Below the pieces are notes generated by a model that did no database searches, was not told where the DNA came from, and saw nothing but the letters and a program-made list of their open reading frames with translations. This document shows, one piece after another, positions 43,113 to 51,624 of a stretch of DNA of 58,011 nucleotides. The translations under genes were made by a program, and so were the position numbers. Positions within the stretch are counted from its first letter, which is position 1. The number at the start of each line of letters is the position of its first letter. Origin of the DNA: Polaromonas sp. CF318 (GTDB lineage Bacteria > Pseudomonadota > Gammaproteobacteria > Burkholderiales > Burkholderiaceae_C); contig NZ_AKIV01000045.1 of assembly GCF_000282655.1 (NCBI RefSeq), positions 1 through 58,011 on the forward strand, written 5' to 3'.

Positions 43113-44447
43113 CTAGGAAGGCCGGCCGCCCAGCCAGCGCACCAGTTGCCGCGTGACCTCGGGCCGCCTCAGCAACTCCATGTGGTTCATGCCCTGCGCG
43201 ATCCACTGGTTTTCGGGCGGAAAGGCCAGGCAGCGGCCAGGGTCCGCATGCAGGCCCAGCGCGCTGTCCAGCGACACCAGGCCGTCACCCACCATCTTGC
43301 GCGCCAGCGCCTCGCGCACCGCCACCATGGCTCCCTTGCCGGGCGCCAGCGTGGTGGCCGCCACGGTGTAGCAGGCCACGCCGGCCGGCAAGGGCACGGG
43401 CTGGCGCGCGTCCGGCCCGCGCTCGAAGCGCCCCGCGTCGTGCCAGTCGGCACGCAACAGGTTGCCGTGGCGCAGGTCGGTGATGCCGGCACTGCGCAGC
43501 TGGCCGATCTTCGCGAAGGGTTTGGTCACGATGTTGCCGCCCAGCACGCCGTCCACCCAGCTGCCCAGGCGCTCCAGCGGCGCACCGTGGTGCGGCGTGC
43601 CCAGGAACACCTGGGCCTTGAGCTGCGCCGGCCAGCTATAGCCGGCCGCGGCCGCCTGGTGGCATGCGCTGCGCGCGACCAGGCCGCCCATGCTGTGTGC
43701 CAGCAGCGTGATCTCTTCCACCGGCCGCGGCCAGGCCCTGGCCAGTTGCTGCAGCAGGCCGGCCAGTTGCTCGCCGTTGTCCGAGGTGTGCAGGCCGGTG
43801 TTGTAGTGCAGGTAGAGCGGGGTGTAGCCCAGTTCGCGCGCCAGCTGTTCGCCGTGGCCGCCGGCCGGCGCATCGCTGTTCCACTGCAGGTCGTTCATGC
43901 ACAGGCCGTGCAACATCACCAGCAGCTTGCCGGTCACACCCGGCAGCCGCCCGGCCAGCGCCTGCGGCTCCAGCAGCAGCGGCAGTCCTGCAGAGCGCAA
44001 GCGCATGGAAATCGCCAGCGGGTTGGCCGTCTCCTGCAGGCGGTCACCGAGCACACCGTTCAACGCCGACAGCATGGCCTCGCGCTGCGGCGTCGAGGGG
44101 CGCTGGTCTGCCGGCACCGCCGCGCGCGACAGCAGCGCGTTGGCAGCGCCGCCGGCCAGCCGCGTCACGCCCTTGATGCCGCCATAGACCAAGCCGGTGA
44201 TACCCCGGGCGCGCACGCCACTGCCGCCCGGCATGCGGTCGATGAACTTCGCGCCCAGCGGGCCGAAGGGCCTGGCGACGGCTTTGTAGACATTGCCCTG
44301 CACGCTTTCGGCCAGGCCCGTGACGCCCAGGGTGGCCTGGGTGGCGAGCTGGGCCAGCCCCTGGACGTCGGAAACGTGCAGCCAGGTGGGCAGCAGTCCG
44401 CCGGGGAAAGAAGGTGGCGCGCCGCCGGGCTGCTCGGGTGTAGGCAT
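43113..44447 (-). CDS. Alpha/beta-fold esterase/lipase family protein
   Basis: A 444-residue hydrolase. Residues ~10-190 are an Ala/Gly-rich region with no clear domain, followed by the catalytic domain: LLVMLHGLCMND (oxyanion loop), LLAHSMGGLVARS (nucleophile Ser), VFLGTPHHGAPLERLG, and QGMNHMELLRRPEV with the catalytic His near the end. This is the PGAP1-like/bacterial esterase type with the HGL...GHSMGG pattern. No signal peptide. The ATG at 44447 starts MPTPEQPGG; the frame is open further upstream but that part overlaps the serine hydrolase gene in antiframe-like composition. The substrate is unknown. Confidence 0.87.
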   Translation of the reverse strand: MPTPEQPGGAPPSFPGGLLPTWLHVSDVQGLAQLATQATLGVTGLAESVQGNVYKAVARPFGPLGAKFIDRMPGGSGVRARGITGLVYGGIKGVTRLAGGAANALLSRAAVPADQRPSTPQREAMLSALNGVLGDRLQETANPLAISMRLRSAGLPLLLEPQALAGRLPGVTGKLLVMLHGLCMNDLQWNSDAPAGGHGEQLARELGYTPLYLHYNTGLHTSDNGEQLAGLLQQLARAWPRPVEEITLLAHSMGGLVARSACHQAAAAGYSWPAQLKAQVFLGTPHHGAPLERLGSWVDGVLGGNIVTKPFAKIGQLRSAGITDLRHGNLLRADWHDAGRFERGPDARQPVPLPAGVACYTVAATTLAPGKGAMVAVREALARKMVGDGLVSLDSALGLHADPGRCLAFPPENQWIAQGMNHMELLRRPEVTRQLVRWLGGRPS

Positions 44448-44505
44448 CCCCGATTGTGGGGGCTGGGCCCCGCGCGCGCCAGCGAATGTTGCGGCGCGCT
44501 TATTC

Positions 44506-45744
44506 TTATTTACAGAGGCTGAACAGCTCCGCCGGCGCGGCCGGCTCGACGATCCCGCCGCTGGGCGGCAGCGCCGGCACGGGTTCGGGCGCACCCGGAT
44601 TGAGCACATTGTGGATGCGCGCGGCCAGCACAAAACGCGGGTAGGCCGCGTCGCCCACCGTGTTGCTGCCGTTGGCCAGCAGGATCACGTCGTAGCCGCT
44701 GCCGTAGCTCGCGTTGGCCGCGGCGAAGCTGACCGTCTGCCCCGCCGCGCCGTAACTGCCCGGCCCGCCCAGCGCCGCCAGCCCCATGCCTATGGGCGCG
44801 AACTTGCCGCCGCCCAGCGCGGCCGGCGTGCGCATGCGCGCCAGGCTGGCCGCCGAGATCACGGCGCCGCTTTTGAGCGCGCCGTTCCAGCGCACCATGT
44901 CGGACGCGGTGGAGACCACACCGCCGGTCGCGTCAAAACCCGAATTGAGGTCGGGGCAGACACGCCAGGCGTCGCCCGGCTTGACGCGGTAGTGGCCCAC
45001 CGCGATCCCGGGCCGCGGCTGCGAACCCAGCAGGTAGGAGGCCGCCATGCCCGCGGGCTTGAACAGCAGCTGCGTGAAGGCCGCTTCCAGTGATTGCCCG
45101 CTGACGCGCTCTATCACGCGGCCCAGCGCGGTGTAGCCGGCATTCGAATAGTCGTAAGCCGTGCCCGGCGCGGCGAACAGGCCCGTCGCCTGCATGTTGG
45201 CGAACAGCCTCGCCCGGCTGAGGGGCGGCTCCTGCAGCACGGCCGGCATGCCGTCCAGCAGCAGGTCGTCGGGGTCTTTCTCGGCGCCGGGAATGCCCGC
45301 CACCATCTGCATCACCTGGGCGATGCTGGGGTCGGGCTGGTAACGCAGCTCGGGAATCCAGCGCGACAGCGGGTCCGCCAGCGAGAGCTTGCCCTGCTCC
45401 TGCAGCTTGAGCAGCGCGGCCGCCGTGAGCTGCTTGGTGACCGAGCCTATCTTCACCGGCGTGGTGGGTGTCATGGGCACACCGGCGCGCACGTCGGCCG
45501 CGCCGTAACCGCGCGTATACAGCACAGCGCCGCCCTTGCCGACCGCGAGCTGCAGGCCCGGCAGCGCGCCCGGAACGTATTCGGCAACCAGCGCATCGAT
45601 CTGCGCGGCCACGGCCGGCGAAACTTGCGCCGGCGTTTCAGCCTGGGCCTGCGCGGCGCCGGCGGCCAAGGCCAGGCCGCAGGTAAGGGCCGCGCGGGCC
45701 AACAAGTGTTTTGCAAAAACCCGGGCGGCATGGCAAGCGTGCAT
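44506..45744 (-). CDS. Serine hydrolase, class C beta-lactamase fold
   Basis: A 412-residue exported protein of the beta-lactamase/transpeptidase-like family. A signal peptide ends near QAQA. The SxxK motif is SVTK (101-104) and YSN (199-201) is the second catalytic motif; the third HTG/KTG motif is not clear, the nearest being an AGQTVSF segment around residue 330. It could be an esterase, D-aminopeptidase or carboxypeptidase rather than a true beta-lactamase. The C-terminus is Pro-rich and ends in a Cys-Lys. No other resistance gene is adjacent; the lone receiver gene lies upstream on the same strand. Confidence 0.87.
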   Translation of the reverse strand: MHACHAARVFAKHLLARAALTCGLALAAGAAQAQAETPAQVSPAVAAQIDALVAEYVPGALPGLQLAVGKGGAVLYTRGYGAADVRAGVPMTPTTPVKIGSVTKQLTAAALLKLQEQGKLSLADPLSRWIPELRYQPDPSIAQVMQMVAGIPGAEKDPDDLLLDGMPAVLQEPPLSRARLFANMQATGLFAAPGTAYDYSNAGYTALGRVIERVSGQSLEAAFTQLLFKPAGMAASYLLGSQPRPGIAVGHYRVKPGDAWRVCPDLNSGFDATGGVVSTASDMVRWNGALKSGAVISAASLARMRTPAALGGGKFAPIGMGLAALGGPGSYGAAGQTVSFAAANASYGSGYDVILLANGSNTVGDAAYPRFVLAARIHNVLNPGAPEPVPALPPSGGIVEPAAPAELFSLCK

Positions 45745-45872
45745 TCAGGCGTCCCTCCGTTCTTATGAATCCTGGGCGCAGCTTACTTTCCCCAGCGCCG
45801 GTTTAGCAAGGGCAAACGCCTGCGCGCCCATGGCAAATAAAACCGGCTGGCGACGCGGCAAGGCCGGCCGGA

Positions 45873-46352
45873 TCAGCCCCGCGAGCCCGGCGGCGTCCCG
45901 CGCGGGGCCGGGGGCGCCGCGGCCGCGCGCAGGCGCGACACCGCCAGGAGCTGGGCCTGCCGGTTTTCCGGCTCCGCTTCATGGGAGGACTGTTCCGCGC
46001 AGTAGGCGAACAGGTCGTCCAGCTCGCTGGATTTGTCGAACAGCGCATCGGCGCCCAGATCCGCGGCGCGGCGGCGGATTTCATCCGTGGCGTAGTTGGT
46101 GAGCACCACCACCTTCTGGTAGGGCTCGCGCCTGCGGCAGCCCGCCAGCACGCCCAGGCCGTTGCCCTCTTTCAGGAAGAGGTCGACGATGGCCAGGTGC
46201 CACTCGCCGTCGTGCGAACTCAGCCACTGGCTGGCCTCGGCCTGGGTGGCCCCATGGCCCGTGACCCGGACAGAGGCGATCTCCTGGAGCGCCTCCATCA
46301 GGTTTTCCAGGACGATGTCGTTGTCTTCGACCAGATAGGTAATCAGTGCCAT
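45873..46352 (-). CDS. Response regulator receiver-domain protein without output domain
   Basis: A 159-residue protein consisting of a receiver domain (residues 1-125) and a short Ala/Pro/Arg-rich tail. Acidic pocket LVEDND (7-12), phosphoacceptor Asp57 in WHLAIVDLFL, Thr in VVVLTNYAT and Lys in ALFDKSSELD are all present. LxxEGNGLGVL resembles stand-alone regulators. There is no DNA-binding domain and no histidine kinase gene beside it, so it probably acts through protein contacts or as a phosphate sink. The frame is open further upstream, but the ATG at 46352 gives the natural start. Confidence 0.88.
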   Translation of the reverse strand: MALITYLVEDNDIVLENLMEALQEIASVRVTGHGATQAEASQWLSSHDGEWHLAIVDLFLKEGNGLGVLAGCRRREPYQKVVVLTNYATDEIRRRAADLGADALFDKSSELDDLFAYCAEQSSHEAEPENRQAQLLAVSRLRAAAAPPAPRGTPPGSRG

Positions 46353-46459
46353 GAAACCCACTTTAGGCCGCGGCCGGGCAAACGCTGCCGTCCGTTGGCG
46401 CGCGTGCGGGTAGGACAGGGCACTACTACCGGCCACGCCGCCAGCAAGGCTAAAGGGCC

Positions 46460-47311
46460 TTAAAACCGCTCGTGCGGCGCCAGATAGCGCCACTGGCCCA
46501 CCGGCAGATGCCCCAGGTTGACCCGGCCTATGCGCACGCGCTTGAGCCCGGTCACAAACAGCCCCACCTGCTCGCACATGCGGCGGATCTGGCGCTTTTT
46601 GCCCTCCTTGAGCACAAAACGCAGCTGCTCCGGGTTTTGCCAGGACACCTTGGCCGGCCGCAGCGCCTGGCCGTCCAGGCTCAGGCCGTGGTTCAGCAAG
46701 GCCAGTTTTTCGGGCGGAAACACCGACTGCACGTTGACCGTTTCCGGCCCGTAGCTGACGCGCACCAGGTACTCTTTTTCGATCTCGGAGTCTTCGCCTA
46801 TCAGCTGGCGCGCGATGCGGCCGTCCTGCGTCAGCACCAAGAGGCCTATGGAGTCGATGTCCAGCCGGCCGGCCGGCGCCAGGCCGCGCAGCTGTTCGTG
46901 GCCCCAGCGCATGCGGCTGTTGCATTCGCGCCAGCGGTTTTGCGGCTGCACCAGCGCCACGGCCGGTTCATGGCCGTCCTCGGCCTGGCCGCTGACATAG
47001 CCCACCGGCTTGTTGATCAGGATGGTGACCTGCAGGCGCTGCTGCTGCTCGGCCTGGCGGTCGACCTCGATGCGCGCGTCCACGGCCACGGGCTGGCCCA
47101 TCACGGCGGGCGCGCCGTTCACGCGCACCCAGCCGCGCGCGATCCAGTCGTCGGCCTCGCGGCGCGAGCACAGGCCCAGTTCGGCCATGCGCTTGTTCAG
47201 CCGCACGGTGGCGGCGGGTGCGCCCGGTGCGAGGGCCGGCGCGGCGGCTTTGGGAATGCGAACGGCGGCGCCCACGGGTTTGGGAGCGCCGGGTTTGAGG
47301 GGGTCTTGCAT
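46460..47311 (-). CDS. rluF: 23S rRNA pseudouridine synthase, RluF-like
   Basis: A 283-residue RsuA/RluB/E/F-family pseudouridine synthase. An S4 RNA-binding domain sits at residues ~36-75 (RLNKRMAELGLCSRREADDWI), followed by the catalytic domain with INKPVGYVS, GRLDIDSIGLLVLTQDG (catalytic Asp151) and EGKKRQIRRMCEQVG. The pattern and length fit RluF, which modifies U2604 of 23S rRNA, though RluE or RsuA relatives cannot be fully excluded. The N-terminal 35 residues are a Pro/Ala-rich leader. It follows kdpE on the same strand after 44 nt but is functionally unrelated. Confidence 0.88.
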   Translation of the reverse strand: MQDPLKPGAPKPVGAAVRIPKAAAPALAPGAPAATVRLNKRMAELGLCSRREADDWIARGWVRVNGAPAVMGQPVAVDARIEVDRQAEQQQRLQVTILINKPVGYVSGQAEDGHEPAVALVQPQNRWRECNSRMRWGHEQLRGLAPAGRLDIDSIGLLVLTQDGRIARQLIGEDSEIEKEYLVRVSYGPETVNVQSVFPPEKLALLNHGLSLDGQALRPAKVSWQNPEQLRFVLKEGKKRQIRRMCEQVGLFVTGLKRVRIGRVNLGHLPVGQWRYLAPHERF

Positions 47312-47355
47312 GGGCGGTGTACTTTAGGGGCCAGCCCGGGCGGCTGGATCGCGGC

Positions 47356-48063
47356 TTATTGTCCCACCCAGAGCCGGTAACCCACCGCGGTTTCCGTCAG
47401 CAGGTGTTTGGGCTGGGCCGGGTCGGCCTCGAGCTTCTGGCGCAAATGGCCCATGTAGATGCGCAAATAGTGGTTCTGCCCCGCATGCGAGGGGCCCCAG
47501 ACCTCGCGCAGCAGCTGCCGGTGCGTCAGCACCCGGCCGGCATGGCCGACCAGCACCGTGAGCAGGCGGTATTCGATGGGCGTCAAGTGCACCTCCACGC
47601 CGGCGCGCCGCACCAGGCGCGCCTGGCGGTCCACCTCCACCTCGCCGAAGCTGAACAGCGGCTCCTCGGGCGTGCCGTCCGCGCCGGCCCCGCGCGGGCG
47701 GCGCAGGTTGGCGCGCACCCGGGCCAGCAGCTCGCCCACGCCAAAGGGTTTGGTCAGGTAGTCGTCGGCGCCGGCGTCCAGTGCGGCGATCTTGTCGGCC
47801 TCGTCGGTGCGCGCCGAGAGCACGACAATGGGCACCGCCGACCAGCCGCGCACATCGCGGATCACCTCCAGGCCGTCGCCGTCGGGCAGGCCCAGGTCCA
47901 GCACCAGCAGGTCGGGCTTGCGCGTGCCGGCCTCGGTCAGCCCGCGCTGGGCGCTGTCGGCCTCGAAGACCTGCCAGCCTTCGGCCTCCAGCGCCGCGCG
48001 CACAAAACGGCGTATCTGCGGCTCGTCTTCAATGACGACGGCGACGGGTGTGGGCTGAGACAT
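47356..48063 (-). CDS. kdpE: Potassium response regulator KdpE
   Basis: A 235-residue OmpR/PhoB-type regulator activating kdpFABC when potassium is scarce. Phosphoacceptor Asp56 is in LLVLDLGLPDGDG, the conserved Lys is in YLTKPFGVGEL, and the winged helix holds LTPIEYRLLTVLVGHAGRVLTHRQLLREVWG and HYLRIYMGHLRQKLE. Starts 9 nt after the kdpD stop, so the pair is co-transcribed. Confidence 0.96.
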   Translation of the reverse strand: MSQPTPVAVVIEDEPQIRRFVRAALEAEGWQVFEADSAQRGLTEAGTRKPDLLVLDLGLPDGDGLEVIRDVRGWSAVPIVVLSARTDEADKIAALDAGADDYLTKPFGVGELLARVRANLRRPRGAGADGTPEEPLFSFGEVEVDRQARLVRRAGVEVHLTPIEYRLLTVLVGHAGRVLTHRQLLREVWGPSHAGQNHYLRIYMGHLRQKLEADPAQPKHLLTETAVGYRLWVGQ

Positions 48064-48072
48064 GGACGGTAA

Positions 48073-50790
48073 TCAGGCGGGTTCGGGCAGGCCCGGTGGC
48101 GGCGGGCGCCGCGGCAGGGTGATGCTGAATTCTGCACCACCGCCGGCCGCCTGCGGCAGGCTCGTTGCGGCGATCTGCCCACGGTGCGCCTGCACCACCG
48201 CCTGGCAGATGGCCAGGCCCAGGCCCACGCCCGGTGTGGCCGACTCGGCCTCGCCCCGCGTGAATTTTTCAAACAGCTCGTGCTCGCGGCCCTTGAGCGC
48301 CGCGGGCAGGCCGGGCCCATGGTCGCGCACCGTCAGCAGCAAGGCCGTGTCCGTCACCTCGGCGCTGATCTCTATGGGCGGCTTGCCGTACTTGGCGGCG
48401 TTTTCCAGCAGGTTGACCAGCACACGCTCCATCAGCGCCGCGTCAAATTCCACCAGCGGCAGGTCGGCCGGCAGCGCCGTCACCACGGCCCGGCCGGCCA
48501 GCGCGTGCTGTGCCTGGCGTATGGCCGAGCCGACGATTTCCTCGACCGACTGCCAGTCGCTGCGCAGGTTCACCGCGCCGCTTTGCAGCCGCGCCATGTC
48601 CAGCAGGTTGTTGACCAGCGCGCTCAGGTGGCGCGCCTCGCCGGCGATGGCGCGCACCGCCTGCGACTGCGCTTCGCTCAGCGGCGGTGCCGTGCGCTGC
48701 AGGGAATCGGCCAGGCCGATAAGCGCCGTCAGCGGCGTGCGCACGTCGTGCGAAATCGCGGCCAGCAGCACGTTGCGCAGTTTTTCGGACTCCATCTGCA
48801 CCACCGCCTGCTGGGCCACCTCCACATAATGCACGCGCTCCTGCGCGATGGCGATCTGCCGCGCCAGGGTCTCGAGCTGCCGCATCTGCTCGGGAATCAG
48901 CAGCCAGCGCGGCTGCGCCGGTTTGACGGCCAGCACGCCGCGCACCCGCATGGGCGCCTTGAGCGGCAAATAGTGCCAGGCCTGGGCCGACAAGGTGGCG
49001 GTGGCCAGGCCGGCCGGCTGTTCGTTGCGAAACACCCAGTCGGCCACGCTGGCATCAAAATCCGCAGGCGGCTTCGCGGGCGGCAGCAGCTGATCGTGGC
49101 TGTCGGTCACCATCACCAGTGCCTGCCCGCCAAAGTTGCGCTGCGCAGCCGCCTCGCCGAGTTCCACGACCTGCTCGCTCAGCAAAGCCGCCGACAAATC
49201 ACGCGTGAGTTCAAAGAGCGATTGCGCACGCCGTTCGCGGCCGGACGAAATTCGTGCCTGGAACCGCAGGCCCGCCGTGAGCTGCCCGGTCAGCAGCCCC
49301 ACCACCAGCATCACGCCGAAGGTCACCAGGTACTGCACATCGCTGACGGCAAACGACAGACGCGGCGGCACAAAGAAAAAATCAAACGCCGCCACGTTGA
49401 GGAAAGCCGCCAGCGCCGCCGGCCCACGCCCGAACTTCAACGCCACCAGAACCGTCCCCAACAGGAACACCATGACGATGTTGGCCAGGTCAAAGTAAGC
49501 CAGCAGCGGCAGGGCCAGTAGCGTGATGGCCGCACTGCCGGCCGCGGCCCAGGCGTACGCCGGCAGCTTGCCCCACCAGGCCGCGGCCTCCTCATCCTCG
49601 GCGGAACGCTGCACGGCGCGCGCCAGCCGCCGCGCGCTGTCGGCGCGGCCCACCTCCACAATGTCCAGCGTAGGCGCCAGCATCGCAAGCCGGCGCGTCA
49701 TGGTGGAGCCGGCCCACAGCGCACGCCATCCCGGCAACTGCGGGCGCCCCACCACCAGCGTGGCGCAATTGAGCTGCTGCGCCTGCGCCACCAGTTCGGC
49801 AGCGGCATCGCTTCCGGTCAGCACCGCCGTGGCCGCGCCCAGTTCCTCGGCCAGCTGGATGACGGCGAGGATACGGTCGCGCCTGGCGACCTCCAGCAGC
49901 TGCAGGCGCGGCGTTTCCACATAAGCCGCATGCCAGCGCACATTGAGCTGGCCGGCCAGGCGCGCCGCCGTGCGCACCGTCTGCTCGGCCCCTTCGCGCG
50001 GGCCTATGCAGGCCAGGATGGCGCCTTCGGTGTTCCAGACCGGGGCAATGGATTTTTCGACGCGGTAGCTGCGCACGTCGTCTTCCACATGCTCGGCCGT
50101 GCGCCTGAGCGCGATCTCGCGCAGCGCGATCAGGTTGCCCTTGCGGAAAAAATTCTGCGCCGCGCGCTCGGCCTGCTGCGGCATGTAGACCTTGCCGGCC
50201 TTCAGGCGCGCCATCAGCTCGTCGGGCGTGACGTCGACCAGGATGATTTCATCGGCGCCGTCCAGCACCGTGTCCGGCACGGTTTCATGCACGCGTATGC
50301 CGGTGATGGCGCCCACCGTGCCGTTGAGGCTTTCCAGGTGCTGCACATTGACGGCCGACCAGACGTCGATGCCGGCCTCCAGCAACTCATGCACGTCCTG
50401 CCAGCGCTTGGCGTGGCGCGAGCCCTCCACATTGCTGTGCGCGAGCTCGTCGACCAGCAGCACCGCCGGCTTGCGCGCCAGCGCCGCGTCCAGGTCGAAT
50501 TCTTTCAGCGTGCGGCCGCGGTAGGCCACCTCACGCAAAGGCAGTTGCTCCAGCCCGGCCAGCAGCTCCAGGGTTTCGCTGCGGCCGTGCGTTTCAACCA
50601 CGCCAACCAACACATCGCGCCCGGCCTTGCGCTCGCGCTGCGCGGCGCTCAGCATGGCGTAGGTTTTTCCCACGCCGGCGCTGGCGCCGAAGTAGATGCG
50701 CAGCCGGCCGCGCCGGGCCCGCTCGTCCTCACCGCGGATCTGCTCGAGCAGTTGGTCCGGGTCGGGGCGGTCGTTGAGGTTATAGGCCAT
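48073..50790 (-). CDS. kdpD: Sensor histidine kinase KdpD
   Basis: A 905-residue sensor kinase. The N-terminal KdpD domain carries the Walker A GASAGVGKT (35-43), followed by a universal-stress-like domain, four close membrane helices (residues ~400-510), a GAF-like region, and the kinase part with HisKA ISHDVRTPLTAL and HATPase motifs GVGLGLAICQAVVQAHRGQI. It senses potassium limitation or turgor and phosphorylates KdpE. The start lies 189 nt past a terminator that ends the preceding small genes, so kdpDE probably has its own promoter in the 50791-50947 stretch. Confidence 0.96.
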   Translation of the reverse strand: MAYNLNDRPDPDQLLEQIRGEDERARRGRLRIYFGASAGVGKTYAMLSAAQRERKAGRDVLVGVVETHGRSETLELLAGLEQLPLREVAYRGRTLKEFDLDAALARKPAVLLVDELAHSNVEGSRHAKRWQDVHELLEAGIDVWSAVNVQHLESLNGTVGAITGIRVHETVPDTVLDGADEIILVDVTPDELMARLKAGKVYMPQQAERAAQNFFRKGNLIALREIALRRTAEHVEDDVRSYRVEKSIAPVWNTEGAILACIGPREGAEQTVRTAARLAGQLNVRWHAAYVETPRLQLLEVARRDRILAVIQLAEELGAATAVLTGSDAAAELVAQAQQLNCATLVVGRPQLPGWRALWAGSTMTRRLAMLAPTLDIVEVGRADSARRLARAVQRSAEDEEAAAWWGKLPAYAWAAAGSAAITLLALPLLAYFDLANIVMVFLLGTVLVALKFGRGPAALAAFLNVAAFDFFFVPPRLSFAVSDVQYLVTFGVMLVVGLLTGQLTAGLRFQARISSGRERRAQSLFELTRDLSAALLSEQVVELGEAAAQRNFGGQALVMVTDSHDQLLPPAKPPADFDASVADWVFRNEQPAGLATATLSAQAWHYLPLKAPMRVRGVLAVKPAQPRWLLIPEQMRQLETLARQIAIAQERVHYVEVAQQAVVQMESEKLRNVLLAAISHDVRTPLTALIGLADSLQRTAPPLSEAQSQAVRAIAGEARHLSALVNNLLDMARLQSGAVNLRSDWQSVEEIVGSAIRQAQHALAGRAVVTALPADLPLVEFDAALMERVLVNLLENAAKYGKPPIEISAEVTDTALLLTVRDHGPGLPAALKGREHELFEKFTRGEAESATPGVGLGLAICQAVVQAHRGQIAATSLPQAAGGGAEFSITLPRRPPPPGLPEPA

Positions 50791-50947
50791 CAGAAACGCT
50801 CTCGCGGGTCATGCATGCGAAAGCGTAACACCTTCGCAAACCTTGAAACATCTTGCTCACGGACACGGCCAAGGTGGTTTTTGCAAGCCGTTTGGGGTTC
50901 AGCCCGCTCGAATCACCCACCTGGCAGCACCGGCCGTCAGGAAACAC

Positions 50948-50973
50948 AAAAAGGGGCCATCAACCCAGCCCCT
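50948..50973 (-). terminator. Terminator at the end of the kdpFABC-plus-small-genes operon
   Basis: Read on the minus strand: AGGGGC stem, 10-nt loop, GCCCCT, then T's. It overlaps the last codons' downstream side of the small gene ending at 50980 and lies 158 nt before the kdpD start. Confidence 0.7.
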
Positions 50974-50979
50974 GGCGGG

Positions 50980-51162
50980 TCAAAGGTCGCTTCGCCAAGG
51001 AAGTTTGGTGGCTTGCGCCGCTTCACCGGGATCTCCCCAGTCAGCCTCGTCGTCCCGCAAGGGCCCGACCTGCTTGCCGCGGCTCGCGCTCCACCAGGCC
51101 ACGCCCAGTGGGATGCCGACAATCCCCAGCGCGCACAGCGCGTGCAGCAGGTCAAAGTCCAT
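50980..51162 (-). CDS. Small one-helix protein, paralog B of the kdp small-gene pair
   Basis: A 60-residue protein, MDFDLLHALCALGIVG with one membrane helix over about residues 4-25 (ALCALGIVGIPLGVAWW) and a polar, acidic tail (LRDDEADWGDPGEAA). GGAG lies 6 nt upstream of the ATG at 51162; an ATG at 51174 is in frame and the GGAG lies inside its second codon, so 51162 is preferred. Its N-terminus strongly resembles that of the overlapping gene upstream (MDxDLLxALCAL), so the two look like a tandem duplication. Function unknown; position in the kdp operon suggests a role with the potassium pump or its sensor. Confidence 0.65.
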   Translation of the reverse strand: MDFDLLHALCALGIVGIPLGVAWWSASRGKQVGPLRDDEADWGDPGEAAQATKLPWRSDL

Positions 51163-51289
51163 GGCCGGCTCCATGCTGCCGCCGGCGCTTCTGGGGCCGG
51201 CCCTGCCACCACACGATGGCCCAGGCCAGGGCCAGCGGCAACACAAAGGCCGCCAGCGCGCACAAGGCCCGCAGGAGATCAGAGTCCAT
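51152..51289 (-). CDS. Small one-helix protein, paralog A of the kdp small-gene pair
   Basis: A 45-residue protein with a helix over residues ~5-28 (MDSDLLRALCAL followed by AAFVLPLALAWAIVWW) and a short basic tail (QKRRRQHG). The ATG at 51289 overlaps the end of the ACT-like gene by 11 nt, and its stop overlaps the start of paralog B by 11 nt. It has no good ribosome site of its own, so it should be translated by reinitiation. The basic tail next to the helix suggests Nin/Cout or lipid contact. No family recognised. Confidence 0.6.
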   Translation of the reverse strand: MDSDLLRALCALAAFVLPLALAWAIVWWQGRPQKRRRQHGAGHGL

Positions 51290-51614
51290 GGCTGAGCCCA
51301 CGCCGTTGCAGGTGGCGGCGCCAGGAGACCAGCGGGCCTATCACACCGTCGGGCACGCAGGCCATCACACAATCCATCACCTCGGCCGTGCTGTGCGCCG
51401 TCAGGCGGATCTCCAGCCGGGCCCGGTGCTCATCGAGCTGGGGAATGCAGCGCAGGATACCGGCACCCGCGCAGTTCACCAGCGCGCGGCGCACCCGCAG
51501 GGCGTCGCGGCTGCGCACGGTGACGTCCATCACCACCCACCTCACCGCAACGGGGCGCGGCACATGCAAGGACGGGGTTAACCCAAACGACTCACAGTAA
51601 GCGGCATAGGCCAT
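51279..51614 (-). CDS. Small ACT-like protein in the kdp operon
   Basis: A 111-residue protein with the beta-alpha-beta pattern of a ferredoxin-like or ACT domain: VVMDVTVRSRDALRVRRALVNCAGAGILRCIPQLDE, then ARLEIRLTAHSTAEVMDCVMACVPDGVIGPL. It begins 10 nt after the kdpC stop and overlaps the next small gene by 11 nt, so it is coupled inside the operon. ACT folds bind small ligands or mediate dimerisation, and the four Cys could respond to redox. Name and function are not established; I infer a regulatory role for the Kdp system. Confidence 0.68.
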   Translation of the reverse strand: MAYAAYCESFGLTPSLHVPRPVAVRWVVMDVTVRSRDALRVRRALVNCAGAGILRCIPQLDEHRARLEIRLTAHSTAEVMDCVMACVPDGVIGPLVSWRRHLQRRGLSHGL

Positions 51615-51624
51615 GGTGCATCTC

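Noticed and set aside
43146..44522. Open frame of 458 codons on the plus strand
   Set aside because: Antisense of the esterase gene, no domain.
44506..45744. True class C beta-lactamase
   Set aside because: SxxK and YxN are present, but the KTG motif is unclear and no ampR-like regulator is adjacent.
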